Source of the DNA: Diphasiastrum complanatum
Lineage: Eukaryota; Streptophyta; Lycopodiopsida; Lycopodiales; Lycopodiaceae
Assembly: GCA_029204225.1 (NCBI GenBank)
Contig: CM055110.1
Coordinates: 1,114,675 to 1,178,674 of the forward strand
Direction: 5' to 3'
Length of the DNA: 64,000 nt
This document shows positions 10,764 through 21,900 of this stretch, piece after piece. Made by a program: the position numbers and the translations under genes. The notes under the pieces were generated by a model. The model worked only from the letters and a program-made list of their open reading frames with translations, did no database searches and had not been told where the DNA came from. The stretch's first letter is position 1, and each line of letters opens with the position of its first letter.

Positions 10764-12562
10764 TTGTGTAACTTTACTTGCGCACTTATCGAGATGAAAG
10801 TACACGGTTTCCAACGCTCATCCCTCCTATATACCCTTGTGCCACATACTAACCTTTACCCACCATCTCAAGCATCTACCTCATCCCAACTTGTAGTCAT
10901 TGACACAACGGCCAGCAAACGAATGCGTGGCGCTGCCTCTACATCCACATCTCTATCTGTTACCCGACGACGTGTCTCCACTGCCGCACTAACTACTCCA
11001 TCAACCACCGCCACTTCTTCTTTTGTGCAACCCCGCACTTCAATTACTGTTGTCGCTACCTCTCTTCCTATTCCATCCACATCTGTTTATGTCTCCATCC
11101 TCGTTTCTTCTATTGATACCACTCCTACTTCTCTTCCAGTGTCCGCTGTTCCATCCATCACTATCGCATCCTCCATTACTCCTGCCACCATCGTTGCTCC
11201 TTACACATTCAACCCTTCTGATTCACAACTGTCCCCCGACACTCTGGCATGGATGCAAGTTATCAATTTTTCACTCCCACGCTAGACACTTTCTACTCCA
11301 TCCTCACCTTCTTCCATACTCCACACCACCCTTCAGTTCCCCACTGTTCCTCCCATCCTCTTGTTCGGACAAACCGTGCTCACCCATGTTTCCACAGTTG
11401 TTTCTCACACACCCACCCGCTTTGCCAAAGGTTGCCGAGGGTAGCCAACCGCTGCCTGATGACGCATTTGTACAAACAATTTTTGTAGAATCACCAGATC
11501 GAACTGACCCTACCGCCCTAGATGACATCAGGATAAATGAAAATCTGATCGAAGACAATGATGAAAGAACTCCACAAGTCGTCGGGGCCGATACAACACA
11601 AGCCCCTGCCAGTTCCAGTGTACCAGTTGCTCCCACGGATTTAATGACGACATACCAAACCCTAGGAAAATACATCCTGGATGCGGTAGCAGCCAAAGCT
11701 ATTTTGGAAAGCAGGGTACTATAGTTGGCAACAAGTAATACACAGCTGCGAGCAGACCTCACCAAGCTGCAGCAAGAGCTGATTCTAGCTCAGCAACACG
11801 AACAAACAGGGCACCAGGAGATTGCCAAGTTGCAGCAGAAGGAGGAAGGCCTAAACAAATATATTCAAAGCCTCTCCAAAGTGCCGACAGAGGCCTCCAC
11901 AAAGGTGCGAGAGCTTCAAATTGAAGCATCCCAATGGCTTGCCCCCATCCAGGTGCAACTTACACTTTTGAAAGCAGAAAACACGTGCCTGGAGACGGAG
12001 GTTAAAGCCTTACAAGATGAGAAGCTCATCTGGTTAGCTCAATCTGCACCGGACACAAGGCCGCTTTTCCAATCAAAGATAAATCTTCTACGACGTCAGG
12101 TGCAGATTTATAGCCAAACCCTGAACATCTACCAGACGAAGTTCAATAAGTATCGGGCAAGCGCAACGCAAGAGCTTGCCTAGGCCAAGCAAGCCCTCAA
12201 GGCATGCCAGAAATACATGGAAACGAAGGCCCAACCCTCCCTCGTGGTAATTCCACCGCCACCTAATTTTGACGCTGCACAGGCTAGTAACAGCCAAGAT
12301 CAGAGCCAGCAGGCAGCAGGGGGATTTCAACCAGATTAAGGGTCCGAAGGCCAGGACCAAGGGCAGACAGATGCGGCCACTGAGATGCGCGACCAGAGCC
12401 AAGGCGCAACCACCAGCCAGGGCCCAGCAACATCATCCAGAGGGTCACGAATGATATCTGCCAGCCCGGCCTTCCGAAGACCGAAATCTGAGGAGGAGAA
12501 CATCAATGAATTTTTATCCAAATATCCCCACGAGTCATCAAGAGGCGGCTGATAGTTACCAT
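10764..12562 (+). pseudogene. Third ORF continued: Ser/Thr linker and coiled coil, broken
   Basis: 10764-11285 reads as a low-complexity Ser/Thr/Pro linker. Another frame (about 11440-11724) reads DPTALDDIRINENLIEDND, followed by a TAG at 11722. Then 11725-12183 is a long coiled coil (LRADLTKLQQELILAQQHEQ) ending in a TAG at 12181. The same order is present at 59391-60592 with about 90 percent identity, where the coiled-coil frame stays open for 306 codons. The tail has QSQQAAGG and FRRPKSEEENINEFLSKYPHESS. It is a coiled-coil structural extension of the third ORF, now split by stops. Confidence 0.65.
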
Positions 12563-12840
12563 TCTCAGCTCAGACCATCAAGAAAAAAGAATTGCAAGCC
12601 TTACCCGCCCTCCAACCACAATCGGAGTGGCACCAGCAGTTATTTGAGAGACATCCTGCGGCCATCAGGGCTTACGTGATGAGTCCACAATAATTACGGG
12701 TGAACGCGCATTTCTTGCCATGTCCAAGAAGATCCAAATGGGTGGAATGCGGCACTCCTCTGGACCAGATCACACTCAACAATTTCAACTGGCCAATCAT
12801 CAAATCCGAATATGGGTGGACAACGAATGTAGACGCTAGA
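12563..12840 (+). pseudogene. Third-ORF tail, truncated at about 12840
   Basis: This stretch aligns with 60,470-60,730 of the second copy (shared words include GTGAACGCGCATTTC and CCAATTATCAAATCCGAATATGGG in pieces) and stops matching after GGACAACGAATGTAGACGC at about 12830-12840. The second copy continues another 1.1 kb into an LTR. The gypsy element starting at 2370 therefore has lost its 3' tail and 3' LTR here. Confidence 0.6.
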
Positions 12841-14616
12841 TGGCCAAATAACTTCAATATGTGAGCTTTTGATGTAATTTTTGGTGGAAATCTTAGGATA
12901 AGCTACCAAGATTGAGCGCCATTGATTAGATTTGACTTAGGGTCACGAGATCTAATTAATCTAGGCTGAAATCAGGCCCTCTAAACTTGTTTTACAGGTC
13001 TTGAAAGTACATCAAAAAGTGTGAAAGAGATTAAGTCATTTTTTTGTCCAAAAATAGCCAAAATTGCAAGATTTGATTGTAAGTAGACTTCACATCATCT
13101 TATCTTCATTCCAACTTTGTGAAGGAGTGCTAGAACTGAGATTATAAGTCCATTTGTTGTATTAGAAATATAATTTGAGTGAAACACTACAAGAGAGAGA
13201 CCTTAGTGAGTTTCTAGAGGCAATCAAATCCATTTCTTGGCAAGATTTGTTTGAAAGTAGTTATCACTTCATCTTATCTTCAGTTTAAATTAATGTATGT
13301 AGAACAATTTTCGACACAATTCTTTTTTTTTGATACTTCATACTTCAATATTTGGGGAAACTATTCTAAGATGTTTCGTCATTTTGAGATTTGAGGAATC
13401 TAAGATAGAGCTTATGAATCAGATTCAAAATGTTGTGTTGAATTCTCTCTTTTTCCAATAAGCTTACGATTTTTATAATGGAAATTGCTAAGGGAGGAAG
13501 ATGAATGAGATATCAATATTATGATATTGTTTTATGCACTGGATTGTGAGACAATCTATGAAAATTTGCATAAGATCAGTTTTGCTATCTTCATACGACA
13601 TTTTTTTAATAGTAAATGATAATTACAAAGATTTTATAATAGTCCTATACAACCAGGAGAAATGACAAGTTCCAATCTAAATTTGATGATGTCAATAGAC
13701 AGTCTTTTCTTATTCTTTTGTATAGGTAAAGTGGGTGTATATTGGCATAGTTCTTTTTCAACATTGTTGCCAAATTTGTGACAACAAAACGCCTTCAGTT
13801 GGATTTATTAAAATACCAAGAGCTTAGGCACAAATCTTGATGAACATCGTTTGTCAAGATTCATAAATGAAACAAAGACTCAAAAACATTTCTTAAAAGA
13901 TTTCTTGAAAGGCAACATTTGTTAAAATTAAAGACAATGAAACTCCTCCATAATTTAGCAAGCACACTTCCAATTCGCTAGTATAAAGCCTATAACTCAA
14001 GCATACATCTTGACGAACATTGTTCGTCGAGAATTATGAATGAGAGATAGACCAAAGATCTCTCTCAATTTGTCAAAAGCTAAAATTGTTTTTCTCGTAA
14101 TGATCAAACTACACAGCTGGCTTGGGCATACATGGGAGTCTTTTCTAAACAAATAATACACTTTTGGTTTAGATACACATGTTGTAAGTATTCAAGAGGT
14201 TGTTTGAAGCGGTTTTGAGTTAAAGCATTTTTCTTGACAAAAGATGTTTGTCAAACTTCATGACAACGAAACTTCTTTATGATTTAGCAACTATACTTTC
14301 ATTGGGTTAGTAGAAAGCCGAGTTGCAAGCACAAGTCTTGAAGAACACTGTTCGTCAAGATTCATGAATAAGAGAAAGTAGAACAAGTGAACATGTCACT
14401 TGATGTAACCTTCTCGTTTCCAATTTCTTTCACAAAACTTATTTATCTATGTTTATCCTTACTTGTAGATACATGTAAATTGTTGCTATGACAAGATCAT
14501 GGGCTGTCCTAGCATCGGGAAAAACGACTTCTAGTGAGACTTGGCCTAGTACACACTTAAAAAGACAGTGTTCCAAGTTAGGGGCCAAAAGCCATTGGAA
14601 ATCCCAGATTCAATGT
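12841..14616. other. Non-coding AT-rich stretch with a palindrome family
   Basis: No convincing coding frame. The 13780-14360 part holds diverged repeats. A roughly 100-bp word (TGACAACGAAACTTC… through TAGTAGAAAGCC… to CTTGAAGAACAC…) occurs around 13930-14050 and 14260-14375 and partly at 13783-13870. Each copy contains an imperfect inverted repeat of the form CTTGACGAAC-n3-GTTCGTCAAG (13836-13858, 14009-14031, 14337-14359). A related one is at 14233-14255. Confidence 0.5.
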
Positions 14617-14694
14617 ACTTTAACATTTCTTAAAACCATAGATTAAAAATATAGTGGGCTTGTTTCTTGGGTCACAAAATTCAAAAAAAAAAAT

Positions 14695-14778
<84 letters not shown>
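14617..14778 (+). repeat. 78-bp dispersed module with an A-run and (CT)41 tail
   Basis: Bases 14617-14695 are identical to 23403-23480 except for one A in an A-run. Both copies are immediately followed by ATG-(CT)n. Sequence left of the module and right of the CT tract differs between the copies, so the unit has a sharp left edge and a microsatellite as its right end. The CT tract here is about 83 bp. Confidence 0.75.
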
Positions 14779-14780
<2 letters not shown>

Positions 14781-16100
14781 CCCAAAGGAGAGGAGTGTTG
14801 CATGTAGTCATCTCCTCTCCTAGGTTCCATGCCTAGCTCCTCCATCAATAAATAACGGCGCTATCTTGCCATTGACGAAAAATCCTTGTCTTCTCTTTGG
14901 CAAAAAAAAGCTCATTGGTGGCAATTGTTGTGAGAGCCTACTTCTGGCCAGCTCTGCCCTATAGCAGGTGAGAACTGCTCGGATCTTTCTAGGGCTTCAT
15001 GTATTGCTTCCTTGTACATCCCATATTTGGGAGCTGTGTACTTTCTACTGTTGCAAGGTGCTAATTTTTATTGCATGTCATTAGAATTGGTTGCATGTGT
15101 AATTTCTTACAAGTTAGCAAGCATATTTGTACTTGCATATGTTTGCATCCTGTCTATGGAAGTAAGAAGAATCATGCATGCCAATTTTTCAGTATGAATG
15201 ATTAAGTTCCAACCTAAATCCATCAGACTTAAAATTGATTCTAAGAAGAGTACTGGACTAAAGTTCAATCATTTCACTCACTTACTCACTTCTCTTTAGC
15301 TTATTTCATTTTCTAGAAGTCTTAGTTAATTGTAGCTGCTGCTCAACTAGCATACTTTGTAACTTACCATTGTCTTTTTTAGCATAGTAAAGTACTCCAC
15401 ACATAATGCACATGGCAACTATTCAAGCTCGAAAAAATAGCTAAAATTCAATGCAAAATTGTAAAAAACATAGAAATGATAAAAGCCCTCTAAAGTTGAA
15501 AAACCTGTTTACAATCCCAAAGATTTGACTAACAAGCTATAAAGGTAGGGATATTCAACCAGTTGATGATAAAGAGCTATTACAAAGTGACAAAGCAACA
15601 ACGAATATGAAGTTTCACATGACAGAAAACTTATGGCACAAAACATGATTTTTTTCTATTTTGGCCAAGCTTCTAGTATTGTGGTCAAAAACTCCAAAAT
15701 ACAAGCTTTGAGACAATATGGATATGGTGGCTTGTGCTGGTTTCAGGCACTCTAATTCCATACGTATACAAAATGTTACAGAAGCATTTCTAAAGATGGC
15801 ATACATACATAGATACAAAAACTGAAGCGAGAAAAAACGCACATTTGTCACTTGTGTTGTAGGAATCTGATTGTCTTTTAGGCAAAAGTAATGGCAAAAG
15901 CAGGTTCAAGTTGACACAAACACATTGCTAACCTTCAGCCACTAACAGTAAGAGCAGGAGGTATGCTAATTAATCGAGGATCACTCTAAAGAACTCACTT
16001 ACAATTATTCCCAACAAATTGAAGTGCTAGAAGAGAAAGACTTACCTCTTGTTACTGCAACAAAATTATCTCCCAAAATTTGTTGTACATCAATTGATCA
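14779..16100. other. Non-coding stretch, nothing recognised
   Basis: Short open frames (longest 78 codons, minus, 15615-15851) have no recognisable motif and no supporting context. Base composition is AT-rich. I see no repeat of the other elements in the window here. Confidence 0.3.
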
Positions 16101-16208
16101 CCTTCCACCAAGATTAGCACCTATCCAGAAAAAGAGATACAACACCTCCAAGTCTCCTTCCACCAAGACTAGAGCCTATCCAGCAAGAGAGATACAACAC
16201 CTCCAAGT
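16101..16208 (+). repeat. Two-copy 54-bp tandem repeat
   Basis: CCTTCCACCAAGA and the following sequence to ACACCTCCAAGTCT occur at 16101 and again at 16155, about 85-90 percent identical over the 54-bp period. Confidence 0.7.
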
Positions 16209-16235
16209 CTTCTTGATTGTTTATGGGCACTCCTT

Positions 16236-16248
16236 GGCTCTAATACCA
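16236..16248 (-). other. Possible decayed primer-binding site
   Basis: On the minus strand this reads TGGTATTAGAGCC, one base different from the Met-tRNA primer site TGGTATCAGAGCC used by the copia elements in this window. A minus-strand LTR would then start just to the right (from about 16249), but no partner LTR or coding region was found, so this is weak. Confidence 0.25.
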
Positions 16249-16540
16249 CCATAAGAGCTCCTATAATCCAAACCTACAAGAAAAAAGAATCATGCAACAC
16301 CTGATGTGGCACCCAACAGTGAGCAAAGATGAGACAAATGATGTGGTAGCCAACAGATATTCTGGGTAGCTTGATGGGTTCAGATCCTTTTGTATTTCCA
16401 ATGGTCAGTTCGTTAAGCCACAAGTCTCTCTTCCCACTTCGTCTGGAAGTGTTGGTCTTTCTTGCACAACTTCTATTGATCCAACTACTTTTATGATAAT
16501 TTGGGCCCTTGTTGCCTCTGCACTTATCTCTCGGTTTCAG

Positions 16541-17107
16541 TAGGACAACAAGCCCATTCTTCTTGATTCAGTAGCTCATGTGGAAACATGCATTCTTCCT
16601 TTCCAACAACATCTTCGTGCGGCCAAGGATCTCATCCCTCCACCTGTGCGATCTTCGTTGCCTCCCTTTGAGACTTTGCTTAGCCATCAGCGTGCTCATT
16701 TTCAAAAGTATCTTTTGCAACGCTTCCACTCACATGCCAATGATTCACCTTTCGATGAGACTCGGGCTTGCCTTTTGTCTTGTGCAAGCCCGGGTGCTGG
16801 TGCTTGGCTTGTTGCGCGCCCTGTTGTTCTACACTTGCGCCTTTCTTCAGAGTTGTTTTTCACCACTCTTCGGGTTAGGTTGGGTCTCCCTCATCTAGTG
16901 CTAGCTAGTTTGACAAAATGTTTATGTGGTCACCCTGTTGATCCTATTGGCACTCATCTCATGCATTGCCCTTCTGGCAGAGGTCGCACTGCGACTCATG
17001 ATTCCATTCATAACATATTGGCATCTATGATACAGTACTTTGTTGATACTCTTCAGGAATGTCACAATACACAAAATTCAAATGATCATTATAATGTCAT
17101 CCATTAA
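16541..17107 (+). pseudogene. C-terminal fragment of a probable non-LTR retrotransposon
   Basis: An open frame after a TAG at 16538-16540 contains LRVRLGLPHLVLASLTKCLCG followed by a Cys/His cluster (CLCG…D…GTHLMHCPSG…R…H). This CxCG…GxH…C…RxxxH layout is what I recall at the C-terminal end of some LINE-type reverse transcriptase polyproteins. No RT catalytic block is seen upstream, so only the tail survives. The apparent start at 16580 is a GTG and is not a real initiation site. It ends 37 bp before the target site of copia element A. Family assignment is tentative. Confidence 0.4.
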
Positions 17108-17148
17108 ATAAAGAAGTCAAATCAAAAGAGTATGTAGAGATAACTTAT

Positions 17149-17795
17149 TGTGAAAATTGTCAACATTTCCTTGTCTAGTTTTAGGCCAAAATTGCTAAAA
17201 ATGGCACATAGTTTAGGATCTGACTTTTCACACGTGTGAAACAGGTCTAGATATTTTTAGTAAGTGTATTTTTTCAGTATGAAGAAGTGTCAAACTTCAA
17301 GACCTTCGAAATGAGTCCATTTTCATGTATTTTGGACATATATGCCAATTTTACCTATATAGGGCATATTTTAGGTAAGGAGGGTCTAGAGAGAGGAGAG
17401 AGAGTCATATCTCTCAGCTATATATAGCAGGTAGGCCGTGGAGAAACATGTTGGAGCAGATCCATTGTATTCATTTGCTTAATGAGAGATTTTTCTATTG
17501 GGTTCTCCTTCCATTGTTGGCATTGTGTAGTGATTGAGTTCAAGCTTTGTGTGTATGATCTTAGGTGCTTTCCAAAAGTGGTAGGCTGATGTATTATGGA
17601 CTGTATAATGCTATTTTGGGCCGCACTTGATGTTTATGGAAGTTTCCATTTGTGATAAATGCTTTTTGATCAAGTTCTTTGCATTCTAGGTAGCATAGAA
17701 TGTGTTGCCAATTCCTAGCTTATGTAGTTTGGAGTGCAAGCATTCAAGCCAATGATCTTGGAGTTTAGATCCACTTAGGATCTGTATTTTTCACA
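17149..17795 (+). repeat. 5' LTR of copia element A
   Basis: 647 bp, TGTGAAAA…TTTTCACA. It contains the perfect palindrome TTTCACACGTGTGAAA at 17226-17241 (G-box core CACGTG) in the likely U3. The last ~250 bp are nearly identical to the LTR end of element B, while the U3 part is not. Confidence 0.93.
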
Positions 17796-17807
17796 TGGTA
17801 TCAGAGC
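17796..17807 (+). other. Primer-binding site of element A (Met-tRNA)
   Basis: TGGTATCAGAGC directly follows the 5' LTR, the standard plant copia primer site complementary to initiator tRNA-Met. Confidence 0.95.
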
Positions 17808-18968
17808 TGGTTGGCTTCTATTTACAGTAAGTATTCCATTTTTGGTGATATTTGGATGTTTGATCAAGTTCTAGCATGATTTTGCATTGCTTTGTTGATC
17901 AAATCTTACTAACCTTTGTTTTGTGAGTTGAACTTGTGGATCAAAAGCATATTTCAGGTCTATTGAAGATCAAAGGCTGAAAAGAAACTATTTTGGATCA
18001 GATCATAACACCTAATCATTTGTGATTGTGAGGCTTGTGCATATTCAATACTAACAATGTTCTTTTCAATCCTATTGTTGACAATCTCCATTCTTGGATG
18101 AACACTCTCCTTAAGTGGATGAAACTTCTCCTTAAGTGGATGACAAATGCTCTTTTGAGTGAGTTGTAATTCTCCTAAAGGCTGAGCAAAGCTCCCATTT
18201 GGATGAAAGATCCCCTTTTTTGGGTGAACATATTGTAAGCTCCATTGTGAAGAGCATATTGTAAAGATTGTCATCAATTTTGGCATAATTTTTGGTGTAC
18301 TTTGTTGAGCATGTAAGTAACTCTCCTTATGTAATTTGATTGGAGCATTTGCTGGAAGGTGTTAACCATTATGCAAGTGTGTTTTCAGGTCCTTAACAGG
18401 TTGAGGAACATTCTCATGTGAAGTGATCTTAGATCTACATCTAAACACCAAGATTTGACAAGATAGTGAAGCTAGTCTTGTGATTCACTAAGTGTGCTCA
18501 TTCATTCACCTCTAAATCTTGTATTTATCACTTGCTGGAGTTTATAAACTTTTAGAAGTGTGGTTTACATGTGGTTTTACAGGTTGAATCAATATCTTAG
18601 TGTGTTGATCATATGTTGATCAAGTTTGTTCATTACTAGGTAATCTTGGCATCCTAGTTTTGGGTATTTTCTAAGAATGCAAGTAACTCTTCACACCATA
18701 ACTTGATTTGGTCACTTGCTGGAAAGTTTGAGAGCTTAAGCAAGAGTGTGTTCAGGTTGGTTTGAGTTTGTAATCCATTCTTAGTGTGTGCAAAGTGTTG
18801 CATGTGTTTCAATCTTCCTTTCTATGCTTGAAAGCCAAATAGTTTCAAGATAGAGGTCATTTAGGGTTCTAAATCTTTTAAGATCTTCTCCTTCTTCATT
18901 TATTGAGAGAAAGGAGAGTGCTAGGTGCATTAGAACAGAGCCTAAGGACACAAGAAGATTTTAGCATC
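17808..18968 (+). promoter_or_regulatory. 1.16-kb leader of element A with three ~183-bp repeats
   Basis: Long untranslated leader, nearly identical to the leader of element B (37709-38868, minus strand) up to about 18830. The word GCTGGA recurs at 18351, 18534 and 18718, within three diverged units of about 183 bp that each also contain a TTTTCAGGT- or TTTACAGGT-like word downstream. CTCCTTAAGTGGATGA is directly repeated at about 18109-18143. A likely role is RNA packaging or control of Gag translation (inference). Acceptor-like TTTCAG/GT and donor-like GTAAGT words suggest possible splicing. The reverse-strand open frame 17960-18286 is just a shadow conserved because the leader is conserved. 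Confidence 0.6.
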
Positions 18969-21900
18969 ATGACATCCAATGGTGGAATCATGTTGGAAGC
19001 TAAAGAGAGGTTAAACTCTACAAACTATTCAACTTGGAAAGTGAGGATGGAGTCTTTACTAGAGTTGAATGAGCTAATGGATATAGTTGTGGGAATTGAA
19101 GAAAGACCTCTAATTCTTCAAGAGCAACTAAATTTTGATAGAAGGGCTAAAAGAGCCTTACATATCATAAAGATGAATGTTACCAATGAACTTCTTAAAG
19201 AAGTTGGTAAATGTACTTCTTCAAGTGAAGCATGGAATGCTTTGAAGAAGATCTATGAGTCCAAATCCACATCTAGGGTTCTCACCCTAAGAAGGCAAAT
19301 CTTCCAAAGTTGTCAAAGAGAGGGAGAGAGTGCACATTCATTTGTCTTGAAGGTTAAATCCTTGAATGATGATCTAGCATGCATAGATGAAAGCATAAAG
19401 GATGGGGAACTAGTTCAAGTCATGTTGAATGGTTTGCTTGATGAACATTCTAACCTTGTACAATGCTTTGCTATACAAAAGTCCTTGCCAAGTGTCAATG
19501 ACTTGCAAGAGATCTTGGTGGCTGAAGAGCATAGGTTGCAAGCCAAAGGTGGTGGTGCATCAACACAAGGTGGAGATGAAGAAGCTCTTTTCACAAAGGG
19601 CAAGTTCAAAGGCAAGTGGTCCAAGCAAGGTAGTTTGGAGCATGGAAAGCATTCTTCTTCTTTGCAAAGTAGGAAGCAAGATAAGTCCAAGTTCAAATGT
19701 TTTTATTGTGGAGTGAAAGGACATTTTGCAAATGAATGCCATAAGAAACAAAATGCTAGATCTAGGTTGAGATCTAATGTACTTCTTGGAGATGATAATT
19801 GTTGTGCTAACTTGGCAAGCTTTGGTGAATCTATGGTCAATTTTTTGGATCCATTGGATCTTGAAGATGGACTAGTGCTACCTACTAGTCAAATGGAGTC
19901 ATGTGGTGCTAAATTAGTATCATGTTTGAACTCTTCTACTCATAGATTTTCAAGTCTTGGTGGCTCTTCAATGGAACTAGATGGCAAGTGCAAAAATGGA
20001 AAAGGTAAGGAAGGAGCTAACTTCATCAATGGAGTTGATGAAGATTCTTCTTTGGAAGTGATTGTTGCTAATGACTTGTTTGTTCATATGGAAAAAGATG
20101 GAGATGCTAAGTGTCATTCTTTGCAAGAAGATGGTTGTTCTTCTAATTCTTTTCATATTGATGTATGTAATCATGTGGGAAAAGATGATGGTGCTTTGAG
20201 CATGCTTGAAGGAAATGGTTCTTTTACATCTTTTTGTGATAAAGTCATTTGTGCAACAAGTGGTGTCACATTTCTTCATAAAAAGAGTAGATCAAAGGTT
20301 TCTATCATGAGACTTGGTGAGGGAGATCACAAGTCAAAAGGAAGAGAAGTATGTGAAGTGTTCAAAGTAGGATGTACTTTGAATGATGTTTTTATGAACG
20401 ATAGTGAGGAAGAATCATTATCATATGACTCATTACCTAAATCATTGAGTAGAAGTTCATGTTTGAAAAGAGAGAGTACTTCAATCACTCTTATGTTGAA
20501 GGTACTAAGGATTCTTTTCTTGGCTTCTAATATTCAAGAGTCTTCTACTTCTTATGGTGCAACTATCAAGAGGGAGGTTTCTAACTTTTGTGGTGCTAGC
20601 ATTAAGAGGGAGTCTTGTGAAGGAAAGGGCAATGGAAGAGTGGTTCTTGGGAAGATCCAAAGCATGGATCTAACATCTCTTCATCAACTCAAAGAATTCT
20701 ATGATTGTGGTGGATTGTTCATTCATGGTCAAGATGGCAAAAGGTTGGTTGAAGAAGACTACATGGAGCAACTCAAGTGGCAACTTCTTCAAGGCAAGGG
20801 AGATATCATTGGTGAGCTTATTGAGGTTTGTTATGAACTCAAGAGGGCTGTTTTGATTAGGTTTGATACTCATCTTCACCTACTCTACTTCATGTTAAAT
20901 GGAAATGTTGGAATCTATCTTTTGGTTTATGATGGTGGCATTGTTTTCACTAACTATAGTGAAGGGTCAAATTTGAGCATTGATGAGATCTTGTGGGATC
21001 TTAATCATGTGTTTGAGAGGGAGTATCTTCAGAGTTTCAGATCTGAAGATGTTCACATATGCAAGATCTTTGATGTCTTATTGGAAGATCAAGAGGTTGA
21101 TCTTGGATTGCTTCATCAACACCAAGAGACAAGTGGCAATTCGAAGCTAGTGAAAAGCATCAAAGAAGAGACAAATGGTCAAGGCATTTTGGATCTGTTT
21201 TTACAGGTTCTTGAAGGTTCAAGTAAGGTCTTTGGAGCTGCAAGGAAGTGTCTTCTTACTCTACCTCACTTGCCTAATCTCATGTATGAACATTGTTATG
21301 TCAATGTGTTGAAATTGTCAAATTTCAATAAAACTAGTTCCATAGTTTTGCATCCTTTGGATCTTGGAGATGGAATAGTTATCATTGCTGGTTTGTATGA
21401 TCAAGTACATGAATTCATTCAGATCTTGAAAGGTATTGAAGTGGTCAATATGTTTTCTTTTGAACAAGGTTCAAGATCTAGTATTCTAGTGTTGGCAAAT
21501 TGGCAACTTGTTAACATTGTAGGATCAAGCGTTGTGTGCAAATCTTGTGGAGGTACTTCAAGTATTTCAAGTTCAGGTTTTGGTCATTCAAATGGAGTAG
21601 GGAACACATCTTTTTGGCATTCATTCACTCAAAGGCTTTCATGGATTGAAGATCTACAAAGGCAAGGTGGTGATGGAAGTTCATTCATGGAGATACATGT
21701 TGCATTCACTATATGTATAGTGAAATGTGGAGGAGGCATGCAAACACTTGTTGATCACTTTCATTTACAACTTGTTTGCTGCTATTTTACAGAGAAACCA
21801 GAGATGGATACATGGAGGAATTCATTAATTGAGATTCTATGTTCTTTTACATGTACCATTTTTATGATTCTATGTAAAATTGATGTAAGAAATAGCGAAG

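Noticed and set aside
10110-12562. A true envelope gene in the gypsy element
   Set aside because: Position fits, but no signal peptide, membrane anchor or cleavage site can be seen; the body is a globular domain plus coiled coil.
15012-15197. Small membrane-protein-like frame (61 codons)
   Set aside because: AT-rich intergenic sequence gives hydrophobic random frames; no context or motif supports it.
17960-18286. Minus-strand 108-codon frame conserved at 38390-38716
   Set aside because: Conservation is explained by the nearly identical leader of elements A and B; frame runs against the element strand and lies in untranslated leader.
18903-18968. Upstream in-frame start of the element A ORF
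   Set aside because: The Gag start MTSNGGIMLE at 18969 matches element B's start codon position; the 22 upstream residues have no counterpart in B.
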